This document shows, piece after piece, positions 16,364 through 23,907 of a stretch of 41,248 nucleotides of DNA. Position 1 is the first letter of the stretch. Each line of letters starts with the position of its first letter. Origin of the DNA: CAIKZY01 sp044374195. Its GTDB lineage: Bacteria > Actinomycetota > Actinomycetes > S36-B12. The notes under the pieces are model-generated. The model was given only the letters and a program-made list of their open reading frames with translations. It ran no database searches and was not told the DNA's origin. Location of the stretch: positions 1 to 41,248 of the forward strand of contig JBILOY010000020.1 in assembly GCA_044374195.1 (NCBI GenBank), in the 5' to 3' direction. The translations under genes and the position numbers were made by a program.

Positions 16364-17481
16364 GGGGTGATCACGCACTCCATGTGACCGAATCCGGCAT
16401 CAGTGGGGTTGTCGAGGTTGACGCAGGTGGCGAACTGCTCAGCCCAGGCATCGGGGCGCTGCACGAACCAACCGGCGGGATCGCCCACGTTGATGGGGTG
16501 CGTGACATCCCAGACCTCGCCATCGCTGAACTCGTCGCCGCGGTAGACGCCGCGACCTTGGCCATCGGCGAAGCCATCGTGGTAACCGCCACCTTGTAGA
16601 TAGACGGGCCAGCCGACCGGGGTGTTCAGGAAGCGATCGACCGTTCCGTCGGGGCGGGTGAGAGAGATCGTGGATTCCTTCAGACGCGGGTAACTATCAA
16701 TGCGCTCATGCGTGACGCTGGCATCGACATACGACCACCAATCCTGTGTGGTGTCATTCGGGATCACGATGGTCTCGAGCTGATTGAACGAGCCATCAGG
16801 CTGCTGGTGGAACTGCCAGAACATCACGCGGTCGGGCATCTTGAACATCGTCCATTGACGCATCGCGAAGCCGCGGCGGGGATCCTTGCCGACCTCAGGC
16901 GCCACGCCGGCGTTCTTGCCACCCGTGCGACCCATGCCCCAGGAGTGATCGCGTACGCCGACCCACGACTTCGGCGATACGTGCAGCGTGCGATCACCGA
17001 CGGTGATGGTGCCTGTGACATCGAGGCACTGGTCGTAGTTATTGCGCGTGTATACCTTGCGGCCACCGGAGTAGCGGATGATTTCGTCTTCTAGGTAGGG
17101 CTCGTGCAGCGCCGTCCACTCGAGGTCGTAGCTGATGCCGTACTGGTTCTCCTCGCAGGTGAGGCGAAGGCGCTTGAGCGGCTCGAGGATCTCGAGGGCG
17201 AGCGGCCCGACTCGAATGTCGTCGATATTCGGGCGCAGCCGGCGCGACCAGCGGCCGTTGTACTGCTTGCCGTCGACCGTCACGCAGGCGAAGCCATCCA
17301 TCACATCGGTGTTGGAATACAGGCGCATGCCCACGAACAGGCTCGCCCCGGTCTCTTGGTCACCCAGGGTGAAGTAGAAGCCATCACTCCAGTTGGGGGA
17401 GTCACTCGCGACCGAGTTGAAGGTGCCGGTGGTCTGGTGGCGCGGGAACTCGTCGAAGGCGGTCAGACGCTGGTTGCTCAT
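16360..17481 (-). CDS. Lipocalin-like / AttH-CrtC-like protein of unknown function
   Basis: Protein of 373 aa, rich in beta strands and aromatic residues, with no signal peptide. Features such as NWSDGFYFTLGD, a central GVRDHSWGMGR and paired beta-barrel-like halves recall the CrtC/AttH carotenoid-hydratase-like and DUF7064/DUF7065 families, often found near Rieske and steroid-type catabolic genes. The His and Arg in RDHSWG are candidate active-site residues. TAGGCT 6 nt before the ATG indicates a leaderless transcript. It is the first gene of its operon and divergent from the gene at 17559. It could be a hydratase, cyclase or hydrophobic-ligand binder. The assignment is tentative. Confidence 0.65.
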   Translation of the reverse strand: MSNQRLTAFDEFPRHQTTGTFNSVASDSPNWSDGFYFTLGDQETGASLFVGMRLYSNTDVMDGFACVTVDGKQYNGRWSRRLRPNIDDIRVGPLALEILEPLKRLRLTCEENQYGISYDLEWTALHEPYLEDEIIRYSGGRKVYTRNNYDQCLDVTGTITVGDRTLHVSPKSWVGVRDHSWGMGRTGGKNAGVAPEVGKDPRRGFAMRQWTMFKMPDRVMFWQFHQQPDGSFNQLETIVIPNDTTQDWWSYVDASVTHERIDSYPRLKESTISLTRPDGTVDRFLNTPVGWPVYLQGGGYHDGFADGQGRGVYRGDEFSDGEVWDVTHPINVGDPAGWFVQRPDAWAEQFATCVNLDNPTDAGFGHMECVITP

Positions 17482-17487
17482 TCCCGC

Positions 17488-17493
17488 AGCCTA
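17488..17493 (-). promoter_or_regulatory. -10 element of minus-strand operon (leaderless)
   Basis: Minus-strand TAGGCT lies 6 nt before the ATG at 17481. No ribosome site is seen. Confidence 0.5.
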
Positions 17494-17511
17494 CTGGCGG
17501 ATTAACGACTG

Positions 17512-17528
17512 TGAGACAAAATGTCCCA
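17512..17528. promoter_or_regulatory. Predicted TetR operator in divergent promoter
   Basis: TGAGACA and TGTCCCA flank a central AAA; six of seven pairs match. It overlaps the -35 positions of both divergent leaderless promoters. The TetR gene at 19843 is in one of the two operons, so autoregulation is the simplest reading. Confidence 0.5.
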
Positions 17529-17546
17529 TAAATCGGAAATCTGGGC

Positions 17547-17552
17547 TAGGGT
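17547..17552 (+). promoter_or_regulatory. -10 element of epimerase operon (leaderless)
   Basis: TAGGGT lies 6 nt before the ATG at 17559, mirroring the element on the other strand. Confidence 0.5.
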
Positions 17553-17558
17553 CCCCGC

Positions 17559-18557
17559 ATGAAGTCACTCATCCTCGGTGGAAGCACCTTTGTCGGACGT
17601 CGCACGGTCGAGCAGTTACGGGAGGCCGGCCACCAGGTCACCGTGCTCAACCGCGGCAAGACCACGAGTGCGCTGCCGGAGGGCGTCAGCCGCATCGTGG
17701 GTGATCGCACCAGCACTGAGTCGATGCGCGCAGCTCTCGAGGGCACCGAGTGGGATTCCGTGATCGACGTCTCGGGCTTCGTCATGGCGGCTGGCGGCGG
17801 ACTCTTCGAGGATCTCATCGACCTTCTCGACGGCCGCGTGGGCTCGTATGTCTTCGTCTCGTCGATCATGGCCTACGCGCCGACCGGGATCATGCCCTGG
17901 ACTGAGGATCAGCCCTATCGCGATGATCCCGACACCACGTACGGTGGATTCAAGGCACATGCCGAGCGGGTCATCCTTGACCGCCATGCGCGCACGAACT
18001 TCCCGGGCTCGATTGCTCGGCCGGCCGCGATCTACGGCCCCGACAACAACATCCATGACATGGAAACCGCGATGTTCCTGCGCCTGCGCAAGGGGCTTCC
18101 GGTTCTCGTGCCGCATGAGGGTCTCGTCACGACGTCGTACGGCCATGTCGATGACCTCGTCACGAACCTCGTGGAGATGTCGAAGCTGCCGAAGGCCTCC
18201 GGTGAGGTCTTCAACATCACCGGTCAGGGATGCTCGGCCATCGAGTATGTGCACCAGCTGGCCGACATCGTCGGTGTCACTCCCGAGATCATCAACGTTC
18301 CCACCGGGTACACCACGGAGGGCCCGCTGTTCGGCCACCTGTTCAAGGATCGCCACCACGGGATCCTCTCGGTCGAGAAGGCTGCCGACTTCGGTCTCAC
18401 CGTGGAGCGCGGCTTCCGACTCGGACACGAGCAGACCTACGACTGGTTCTGCACGTCACCTGTTGCTGATTCCCCCGATGTTCTCGCCGACCCGATGTGG
18501 GGTGCGGGCTACGACTTCGGACTCGAGGCGAAGTACGCCGAGGAGTTGCGCGCGTGA
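17559..18557 (+). CDS. NAD-dependent epimerase/dehydratase (extended SDR)
   Basis: Extended-SDR protein, 332 aa. The N-terminal cofactor loop is LILGGSTFVGRR, an atypical GGxxFxG variant seen in the isoflavone-reductase / CSP41-like branch. The catalytic pair is in YGGFKAHAE, and RPAAIYGP follows. It has no signal peptide. The leaderless promoter fixes the ATG. It overlaps the next kinase gene by 4 bp (GTGA), forming an operon epimerase - kinase - TetR. It could reduce or epimerise a pathway intermediate rather than a nucleotide sugar. The substrate is unknown. Confidence 0.88.
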   Translation: MKSLILGGSTFVGRRTVEQLREAGHQVTVLNRGKTTSALPEGVSRIVGDRTSTESMRAALEGTEWDSVIDVSGFVMAAGGGLFEDLIDLLDGRVGSYVFVSSIMAYAPTGIMPWTEDQPYRDDPDTTYGGFKAHAERVILDRHARTNFPGSIARPAAIYGPDNNIHDMETAMFLRLRKGLPVLVPHEGLVTTSYGHVDDLVTNLVEMSKLPKASGEVFNITGQGCSAIEYVHQLADIVGVTPEIINVPTGYTTEGPLFGHLFKDRHHGILSVEKAADFGLTVERGFRLGHEQTYDWFCTSPVADSPDVLADPMWGAGYDFGLEAKYAEELRA

Positions 18558-19840
18558 CGGTTCGCATCGCTGACCAACCACTTGCCGACGCGATCGCGCG
18601 CGCTCATGAGGCTGCCGACATCGCTCACGGTGACGTCAGCCAGTGGGCGGGTATCGAGAAGTACGCCGCCACCCGTGGCGAGGATCCGACCAGCGCACGT
18701 GCTGCAGTGATCGCTGAAATTCTGGGGCTGCCCGTCGGCACTGCAAGTGAGGCGAGCTACGAGGCCGCAGCCCAGTCGATGCTCACTGACTTCACTCCAT
18801 CGCCGCTGCGTGAACAACTGGTGGCCTGGTCGCGCGAGGATTTCACCGTCGCTGAACCCCTGCTCGCTGTCTTCACTGGCCACGGCACCGATGTCGAGCA
18901 TCCGGTGATCGAGGTTGACGAAGCGGAACTCGCGAAGCTCGCGGCCTGGCTGACCGCGGAGCATGGCGCCCCTGTCGAGATCCTGCGGGCTGAGATCATC
19001 GGTGGCGGTTTCTCGCGTCGCATGTGGCGCACGACAGTGGGCATCGATGGCCACCAGCAAAACGTCATCGTGCGTATCGAGCAGGGTGGCATGTTCGGAA
19101 CTGAGACCACGACTGAAGTGGCGGCAATGCGCGGGCTGCTCAACGCCGGCTACCGCGTGCCGGCCATCGTGCATGTCGAGGCCACCGGCGCTGTGCTGGG
19201 TGAGCCCTTCTTCGTGATGGAGGAGGTGCGTGGAGAGGTGCGTCTCGACGACACAGGGCTCGACGACATCATCCGCTCGGTCGCTGATCTTCATCGCGTT
19301 CCCGTTACTGCGATTGATCCATCTGGTCGGACGGCCGAGCAGGTCATCAGCGACAACATCGATGGCTGGCTTTCGCTCTATCGCGCACATGCGCCCTTGC
19401 CTATCCCGCTCATTGAGCAAGGTGCCGCCTGGCTGCGTGCGAACCTCGAACCGACCGGCCCGAGCGTGATCGTGCACGGCGATGCCGGCCCTGGCAATGC
19501 ACTCTTCGATGCCGAGAACGGACTCACTGTGCTCGACTGGGAGTTCGCGCACGTGGGTGATGCTGCTGAGGACTGGGCCTATCTCGCGCTTATTCGCGGT
19601 CGTCGCACCATGAGCCCCGAGGCTTGGAAAGCACGGCTGGCTGAAACCATTGGCCTGGAGTACACCGAGCAGCAGTGGCGCAACTGGCTCGCCTACAACC
19701 ACTTTCGGGGTGCCTGCGTAAACCTCACCGCGCTCACAGTGTTTACCGAGGGTTCCCATCGCACCGCAGATCAACTCGCGATCGGCATCGCAGTCCACTT
19801 GCGATTCCTCGGCCAGATGCTCGACATCACCTGCGAGTAG
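18554..19840 (+). CDS. APH-fold phosphotransferase with N-terminal helical extension
   Basis: Second APH-type kinase of the island, 428 aa. The kinase domain (about 120-428) has VIVHGDAGPGNALFD (HxDxxxxN catalytic loop) and VLDWEFAHVGDAAEDWAYL. The first 105-120 residues form an extra, mainly helical region absent from the kinase at 14807. It may replace the separate partner protein encoded at 14349. The GTG at 18554 overlaps the epimerase stop (GTGA); the frame stays open further upstream, but inside that gene. The TetR gene follows after 2 bp. It probably phosphorylates a hydroxylated intermediate. An antibiotic-resistance role is unlikely given the context. Confidence 0.86.
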   Translation: MTVRIADQPLADAIARAHEAADIAHGDVSQWAGIEKYAATRGEDPTSARAAVIAEILGLPVGTASEASYEAAAQSMLTDFTPSPLREQLVAWSREDFTVAEPLLAVFTGHGTDVEHPVIEVDEAELAKLAAWLTAEHGAPVEILRAEIIGGGFSRRMWRTTVGIDGHQQNVIVRIEQGGMFGTETTTEVAAMRGLLNAGYRVPAIVHVEATGAVLGEPFFVMEEVRGEVRLDDTGLDDIIRSVADLHRVPVTAIDPSGRTAEQVISDNIDGWLSLYRAHAPLPIPLIEQGAAWLRANLEPTGPSVIVHGDAGPGNALFDAENGLTVLDWEFAHVGDAAEDWAYLALIRGRRTMSPEAWKARLAETIGLEYTEQQWRNWLAYNHFRGACVNLTALTVFTEGSHRTADQLAIGIAVHLRFLGQMLDITCE

Positions 19841-19842
19841 TC

Positions 19843-20412
19843 ATGTCGACCGATGCCCGCTACGAGCGCTCGAAGGCCGCGGTCTTCGACGCAGTCTGCT
19901 CAGTTCTCGTCGCTGATGGTGTGGCCGGTCTGACGACAGATCGGCTCGCGGAGGAGTCAGGCGTCTCACGCAGCACGATCTACCGCAACTGGCCTGATCT
20001 CGCGGCCCTGACCTGCGAGGTTTTCGACGAGCTGATGCATCGCGACTCAGCGGAGTTCGCCGCCGACCCGGTCACCGCCTTACGTGACTATCTCGCCGAC
20101 TATGCGAGGCGCCTCAATGACCCGACCTACTGCGCAGTGCTCGTCGCACTGATCGAAGGGTCAATGCGAGATGACGCCTTCGCCGATGTGCACAGCCGCA
20201 GCTTCTCGCAGACGCGCTCACGCGCGGCCGAGATAATCCGGCGCGGTCAGGCCGAGGGGGTCTTCAGCGCCGATCTCGACGTGAAGCAGGGAGTAGAGGA
20301 CATCGTCTCGCCCTTCCTCTACAGGCGGCTCGTGACGCAGGCGCAGATCAGTTCACGTCAGGTCGAGCAACTCCATCAGCGCCTGATCGGCGCGTGGAGC
20401 CCGCCTTCGTGA
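19843..20412 (+). CDS. TetR-family transcriptional regulator
   Basis: Repressor of 189 aa. The N-terminal helix-turn-helix is seen in GLTTDRLAEESGVSRSTIYRNWPDL (about residues 30-54). The C-terminal ligand domain is helical. The ATG at 19843, 2 bp after the kinase stop, was chosen; a longer reading frame would run inside the kinase. It is the last gene of the operon begun at 17559, whose promoter carries a TetR-like palindrome at 17512-17528. Its 3' end overlaps the convergent gene at 20376 by 37 bp. The ligand is probably a pathway metabolite. Confidence 0.9.
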   Translation: MSTDARYERSKAAVFDAVCSVLVADGVAGLTTDRLAEESGVSRSTIYRNWPDLAALTCEVFDELMHRDSAEFAADPVTALRDYLADYARRLNDPTYCAVLVALIEGSMRDDAFADVHSRSFSQTRSRAAEIIRRGQAEGVFSADLDVKQGVEDIVSPFLYRRLVTQAQISSRQVEQLHQRLIGAWSPPS

Positions 20413-20825
20413 AGTGACTTATCGCGTGAAGTGCCCTCGTGATAGTCGGCCTCAAGTACGACGGTGAGACCTTCGAACTGAATGAAGCTCAGGCCCTCGA
20501 CGATCCACTTCTTGCCCTTGTGCTCGGCGCCCTTGGAGTCATCCATGACGGTCGCACTCATCACCCATTGCAGGGCAATGCCATCGGGGCGTGCCCAGTA
20601 CTCGCCGGTCGGCTCGAGAACGAGATCGGGATAGCGCTGCAGGCCGTGAGCGAAGTACTCGCGAATGTTCGACCAGCCGTCCTTTTGACCTCCGATGGAA
20701 TCCCACAAGGTGGCATCGGCTGCCATGAATTCAGCAGGCGCATCAGCATTGCCGCTGCTCCAAGCAGCGAAGAGCTTCTTGACGATCTCGATGCGCTGGA
20801 GATCCAGTTCGGTGAACTCGGCCAT
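20376..20825 (-). CDS. NTF2/SnoaL-like protein (SnoaL_2 type)
   Basis: Small protein of 149 aa. IEIVKKLFAAWSSGNADAPAEFMAADATLWDSIGG is typical of SnoaL-like polyketide-cyclase or ketosteroid-isomerase-like proteins, a different subgroup from the three SnoaL_4 proteins nearby. The ATG at 20825 follows AGAGGGATCACC. Its reading frame stays open upstream, but that part is antisense to nothing conserved and overlaps the SDR gene, so it was excluded. It follows the SDR at 20870 by 44 bp, probably in one operon. It may isomerise or dehydrate a pathway intermediate. Confidence 0.82.
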   Translation of the reverse strand: MAEFTELDLQRIEIVKKLFAAWSSGNADAPAEFMAADATLWDSIGGQKDGWSNIREYFAHGLQRYPDLVLEPTGEYWARPDGIALQWVMSATVMDDSKGAEHKGKKWIVEGLSFIQFEGLTVVLEADYHEGTSRDKSLHEGGLHAPIRR

Positions 20826-20869
20826 GGTGATCCCTCTTCTCGGTGTGGTCTTTCTTGGAATGCAGTGAT

Positions 20870-21619
20870 CTAGCCCGGGAACATCACGCCACCGTTGGCG
20901 GTGACGGTCTGCCCGCTGACAAACGATGCTCCGGGCGAGGCCAGGAAGTCGATGACATTCGCGATCTCCTGCGAACTCGCGGAGCGGCCGGCGGCGATAC
21001 CGCCGACCAGACGTGCGTGACGCTCCTCGTCGATGCGACCGATGACGAGCTCTGTATCGCCGGTGAAGCCCGGCGCCACGACATTGCACGTGATGCCGCG
21101 AGGGCCCTGCGTGCGCGTGAGACTGACGACGTAGGTCTGTAGCGCTGACTTCGCGGCCGAGTAGGCAATCGAGCCATTGCCGAACTGTGCTGCGAAGGAG
21201 CCAACGATCACGATGCGACCGCCTGGGGAGGTGACATGGGGCAGCAGTGCCTCGGTCATGAGTACGGCACTCATCAGGTTGCCGCGAATGGTGGATTCCC
21301 ACACGTCGCTCACATCCTGCAAGCCTCCGGCGAAGCGCGGCTGAACCGAGCCCGCGTTGTTGACCAGCACATCGATCATCGTCAGTTCAGCGATGGCCCA
21401 GGTAGCGAACGACTCAACGGCCTGCACCTCGGTGAGGTCGACCGACTTCACGTGGGTGGTTACCTCGGGGTGCTGCGCCGCGATCTCGGAAGCCACCTCC
21501 TCGAGCTTCTCGATTCGGCGACCCACGAGCACGACGGTGCTGCAACTGGCCGCAAGGGTGCGGGCCGTGGCGGCTCCGATGCCGGTGCCTGCCCCCGTGA
21601 CGATGGCCGTGCGACTCAT
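20870..21619 (-). CDS. Short-chain dehydrogenase/reductase (classical SDR)
   Basis: NAD(P)-dependent oxidoreductase, 249 aa. It has TGAGTGIGAATARTL, LVGRRIEK (a basic residue after strand 2 suggests NADP), VNNAGSV, the catalytic Ser in VIVGSFAAQ and YSAAKSALQTYV. Length and motifs fit the FabG-like branch. The ATG is preceded by GGGGAAGTC. It is divergent from the thiolase gene, and the intervening 89 bp hold a sequence matching part of the palindrome at 7235. It could be the 3-hydroxyacyl dehydrogenase acting before the thiolase. That is inference from position. Confidence 0.93.
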   Translation of the reverse strand: MSRTAIVTGAGTGIGAATARTLAASCSTVVLVGRRIEKLEEVASEIAAQHPEVTTHVKSVDLTEVQAVESFATWAIAELTMIDVLVNNAGSVQPRFAGGLQDVSDVWESTIRGNLMSAVLMTEALLPHVTSPGGRIVIVGSFAAQFGNGSIAYSAAKSALQTYVVSLTRTQGPRGITCNVVAPGFTGDTELVIGRIDEERHARLVGGIAAGRSASSQEIANVIDFLASPGASFVSGQTVTANGGVMFPG

Positions 21620-21630
21620 GACTTCCCCTG

Positions 21631-21651
21631 ACTAGTAACTGGAGAGAGGCT
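21631..21651. promoter_or_regulatory. Operator-like element shared with 7235
   Basis: ACTAGTAACTGGAGAGAG matches the 7235-7257 palindrome over AGTAACTGGnGnGAG. It is 12 bp upstream of the SDR start and 60 bp upstream of the thiolase, so one regulator could control both and the SDR at 7317. Confidence 0.4.
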
Positions 21652-21708
21652 ATCGATAGGCCCAGCATCGGGGGATACCATTAGGACATCCAACTAAAGG
21701 GAGTTTTC

Positions 21709-22893
21709 ATGACCACGTGTGTAGTCCTCGATGGTGCCCGTACCCCGATCGGCAAGCTGCTGGGTGTCTTCTCGACCCTCTCGGCAGTCGATCTTGGCGG
21801 CATTGCGATCAAGGCGGCAGTTGAGCGCTCCGGCGTTACTGCTGACCAGATCGACGCCGTGGTCTTTGGCAACGTGGTGCAGGCCGGTGTCGGCCCGAAC
21901 CCGGCCCGCCAGTGCGCCGCAGCTGCCGGTTTGCCGATCAACATCCCTGCCGTCTCGATCAACAAGCTCTGCCTCTCGGGCCTGGTCTCGGTGGCCATGG
22001 CCGTGCAGATGATCAAGGCCGGGCAGCACACTGTTGTCGTTGCCGGTGGCACTGAGTCGATGACCAACGCCCCGCACCTGATGATGGGCTCGCGCCACGG
22101 ATACAAGTACGGCGAGGTTAAGGTCGCTGACGCCCTCGATCGCGATGCACTGATCTGCTCCTTCGACAAGGTCTCGATGGGTAGCTCAACCGAGAGTTAC
22201 GGCAACGACCATGACATCTCTCGCGAGGAGCTCGACGCCTTCGCTGCTCGTTCGCACCAGCTCGCAGCCGCGGCAATCGCCAGCGGTCGTCTGGCTGAGG
22301 AGATCGTCCCCGTCGAGATCACGACCCGCAAGGGCACCATCACCGTGACCGATGATGAAGGCGTGCGTGCCGACACCACCGCTGAGGGTCTGGCCAAGTT
22401 GAAGCCGGCCTTTGCCAAAGACGGACGCATCACCGCGGGCAATGCCTCGCAGCTCTCCGATGGTGCGGCCGCTGTGGTGATCACCACCAAGGAGTTCGCT
22501 GAGGCTCACGGCCTGACCTGGATCGCCGAGATCCGCGCCCATGGCGAGGTGGCCGGCCCCAGCCCGTCACTGCTGCTTCAGCCCGCTGACGCCATCAAGG
22601 ACGCCCTGCGTCGCGATGGCAAGGCCACCGTGGCTGACCTCGACCTCGTCGAGATCAACGAGGCCTTCGCCAGCGTCGGCCTCGCCTCGGCGAAAGAACT
22701 CGGCCTGAATCCCGACATCGTCAACGTCAATGGTGGCGCCATTGCGCTCGGCCACCCCGTAGGTATGAGTGGCGCCCGCGTGCTGCTCACCGCGGCCTAT
22801 GAGCTCAAGCGTCGCGGTGGCGGCCTCGGCGCCGTTGCATTGTGCGGCGGCGGTGGCCAGGGCGAGGCAATCCTCTTCAGCACACCTGCATAA
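21709..22893 (+). CDS. Thiolase (acetyl-CoA acyltransferase type)
   Basis: Cleaves beta-ketoacyl-CoA with CoA, or runs in reverse, 394 aa, normal length. The acyl-accepting Cys is C88 in NKLCLSGLVS. The C-terminal motifs are EINEAFAS, GGAIALGHPVGMSGAR (base His) and ALCGGGGQGEA (second Cys). The start follows AAAGGGAG. It is divergent from the SDR at 20870. It links the island to central metabolism by releasing acetyl-CoA or a similar unit. No acyl-CoA ligase, acyl-CoA dehydrogenase or enoyl hydratase is encoded in the window, so those steps must be elsewhere or done by the NTF2-like enzymes. Confidence 0.96.
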   Translation: MTTCVVLDGARTPIGKLLGVFSTLSAVDLGGIAIKAAVERSGVTADQIDAVVFGNVVQAGVGPNPARQCAAAAGLPINIPAVSINKLCLSGLVSVAMAVQMIKAGQHTVVVAGGTESMTNAPHLMMGSRHGYKYGEVKVADALDRDALICSFDKVSMGSSTESYGNDHDISREELDAFAARSHQLAAAAIASGRLAEEIVPVEITTRKGTITVTDDEGVRADTTAEGLAKLKPAFAKDGRITAGNASQLSDGAAAVVITTKEFAEAHGLTWIAEIRAHGEVAGPSPSLLLQPADAIKDALRRDGKATVADLDLVEINEAFASVGLASAKELGLNPDIVNVNGGAIALGHPVGMSGARVLLTAAYELKRRGGGLGAVALCGGGGQGEAILFSTPA

Positions 22894-22907
22894 GCGATTC
22901 ACTGAGG

Positions 22908-22948
22908 ACGCGACGCACTGGCGAGATACAGTGCGTCGCGTTTCCTTT
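22908..22948 (+). terminator. Rho-independent terminator after thiolase
   Basis: A perfect 13-bp stem (22908-22920 with 22929-22941), an 8-nt loop and the T-rich tail TTCCTTTT. It ends the catabolic island. Confidence 0.8.
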
Positions 22949-22968
22949 TGTGTGAGAGGGGTGGAGTG

Positions 22969-23907
22969 ATGGGAAAGAGCCGGGCCGAGTACCTGCTGCA
23001 CCCTCAGCCGCGCCCGCTGTCACGCTCGGGCTGGCGCGCCACGATCATCGCCGTGGTGATTCTCGTGGCGGCGATTCTCGCGATCTCGATCGCCTACGAG
23101 AACGAGGGTGACCTCAACGTGAACGGTGGGCTCGTGCCACCGAGCAAGCCCGGCATCACCGTGGCCATTCAGCCGCTCTCCCTTGAACCAGCGACCAACA
23201 CGCTCACCGCCCGTTTGGTGTTCAACACCGTCGGCCCCGATTACGTCAATAGTGATGCCGAAACACTCGCTCAGAACACCCGCATCACGGTCTCAACCAC
23301 GGAGGGCAACCAGGAGTTCTATTACCCGCAGGGCAGTCGTCTGGGTGCGGCGCAGGTGGTGCTCGGCGCCGATGGCTCGGTGAGCAGCTACCCCTTCGAC
23401 AGTTATGGCGCTGATCTCTACGTACAGGCCGAAAGCGTGAAGCGTGAGAATGGCGGAGCCTGGACTGTCAACGGGCTAATCCCGGTCGGCACGTACGGTG
23501 CTGGCGGCCTTTCTGGCTGGGATGTCTCCATGGACCTGCCCACGAACATGGAGAACGGTGCGCAAGTCTCCATGGACGTTGTTCGTGCCTTCAGCACCAA
23601 GTTGTTCGCGATCGTCCTGCTGATCACGATGACCGCACTCGCGGTTGTCGCACTCTTCATCGCACTTCTCGTGTCCTCGGGCCGTCGCCGCATGGAAGTG
23701 GCTTTGCTCGGCTGGCTCGGTTCGCTGCTCTTCGCTCTGCCGTTACTGCGCAACTCACTGCCGAATGCCCCGCCGATCGGCGCATCGATAGACATCCTGC
23801 TGTTCTTGTGGGTACTCCTTGCGGCAATGGCGGCGATGATCTTGTCGGCGATCACCTGGACCCGCGCGAAAAAGGCAGAGCTCAACGCCCTGCATCAGGA
23901 CAACTAG
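22969..23907 (+). CDS. DUF4436-type membrane protein
   Basis: Integral membrane protein of 312 aa. One N-terminal membrane helix (about 20-42) precedes an extracytoplasmic domain of about 150 residues. Three more helices (about 208-300) follow, ending in a lysine-containing tail. The pattern and length fit the actinobacterial DUF4436 family, whose function is unknown. The ATG at 22969 follows AGAGGGGTGGAG; a GTG sits one codon earlier. It lies just after the thiolase terminator and overlaps trmB tail to tail by 4 bp. It seems unrelated to the catabolic island. Confidence 0.8.
   Translation: MGKSRAEYLLHPQPRPLSRSGWRATIIAVVILVAAILAISIAYENEGDLNVNGGLVPPSKPGITVAIQPLSLEPATNTLTARLVFNTVGPDYVNSDAETLAQNTRITVSTTEGNQEFYYPQGSRLGAAQVVLGADGSVSSYPFDSYGADLYVQAESVKRENGGAWTVNGLIPVGTYGAGGLSGWDVSMDLPTNMENGAQVSMDVVRAFSTKLFAIVLLITMTALAVVALFIALLVSSGRRRMEVALLGWLGSLLFALPLLRNSLPNAPPIGASIDILLFLWVLLAAMAAMILSAITWTRAKKAELNALHQDN

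Noticed and set aside
14807..19840. Aminoglycoside resistance genes (two APH-fold kinases)
   Set aside because: The APH fold is shared by many small-molecule kinases. The neighbours are oxygenases, SDRs and NTF2-like enzymes, not resistance or mobile genes.
19675..19842. Longer N-terminus for the TetR protein
   Set aside because: The extra residues are read inside the kinase gene in another frame. The helix-turn-helix begins at the usual distance from the ATG at 19843.
20826..21302. Longer N-terminus for the SnoaL-like protein at 20376
   Set aside because: The upstream part is read out of frame through the SDR gene and is Arg/His-rich, unlike a real protein. A good ribosome site precedes the ATG at 20825.
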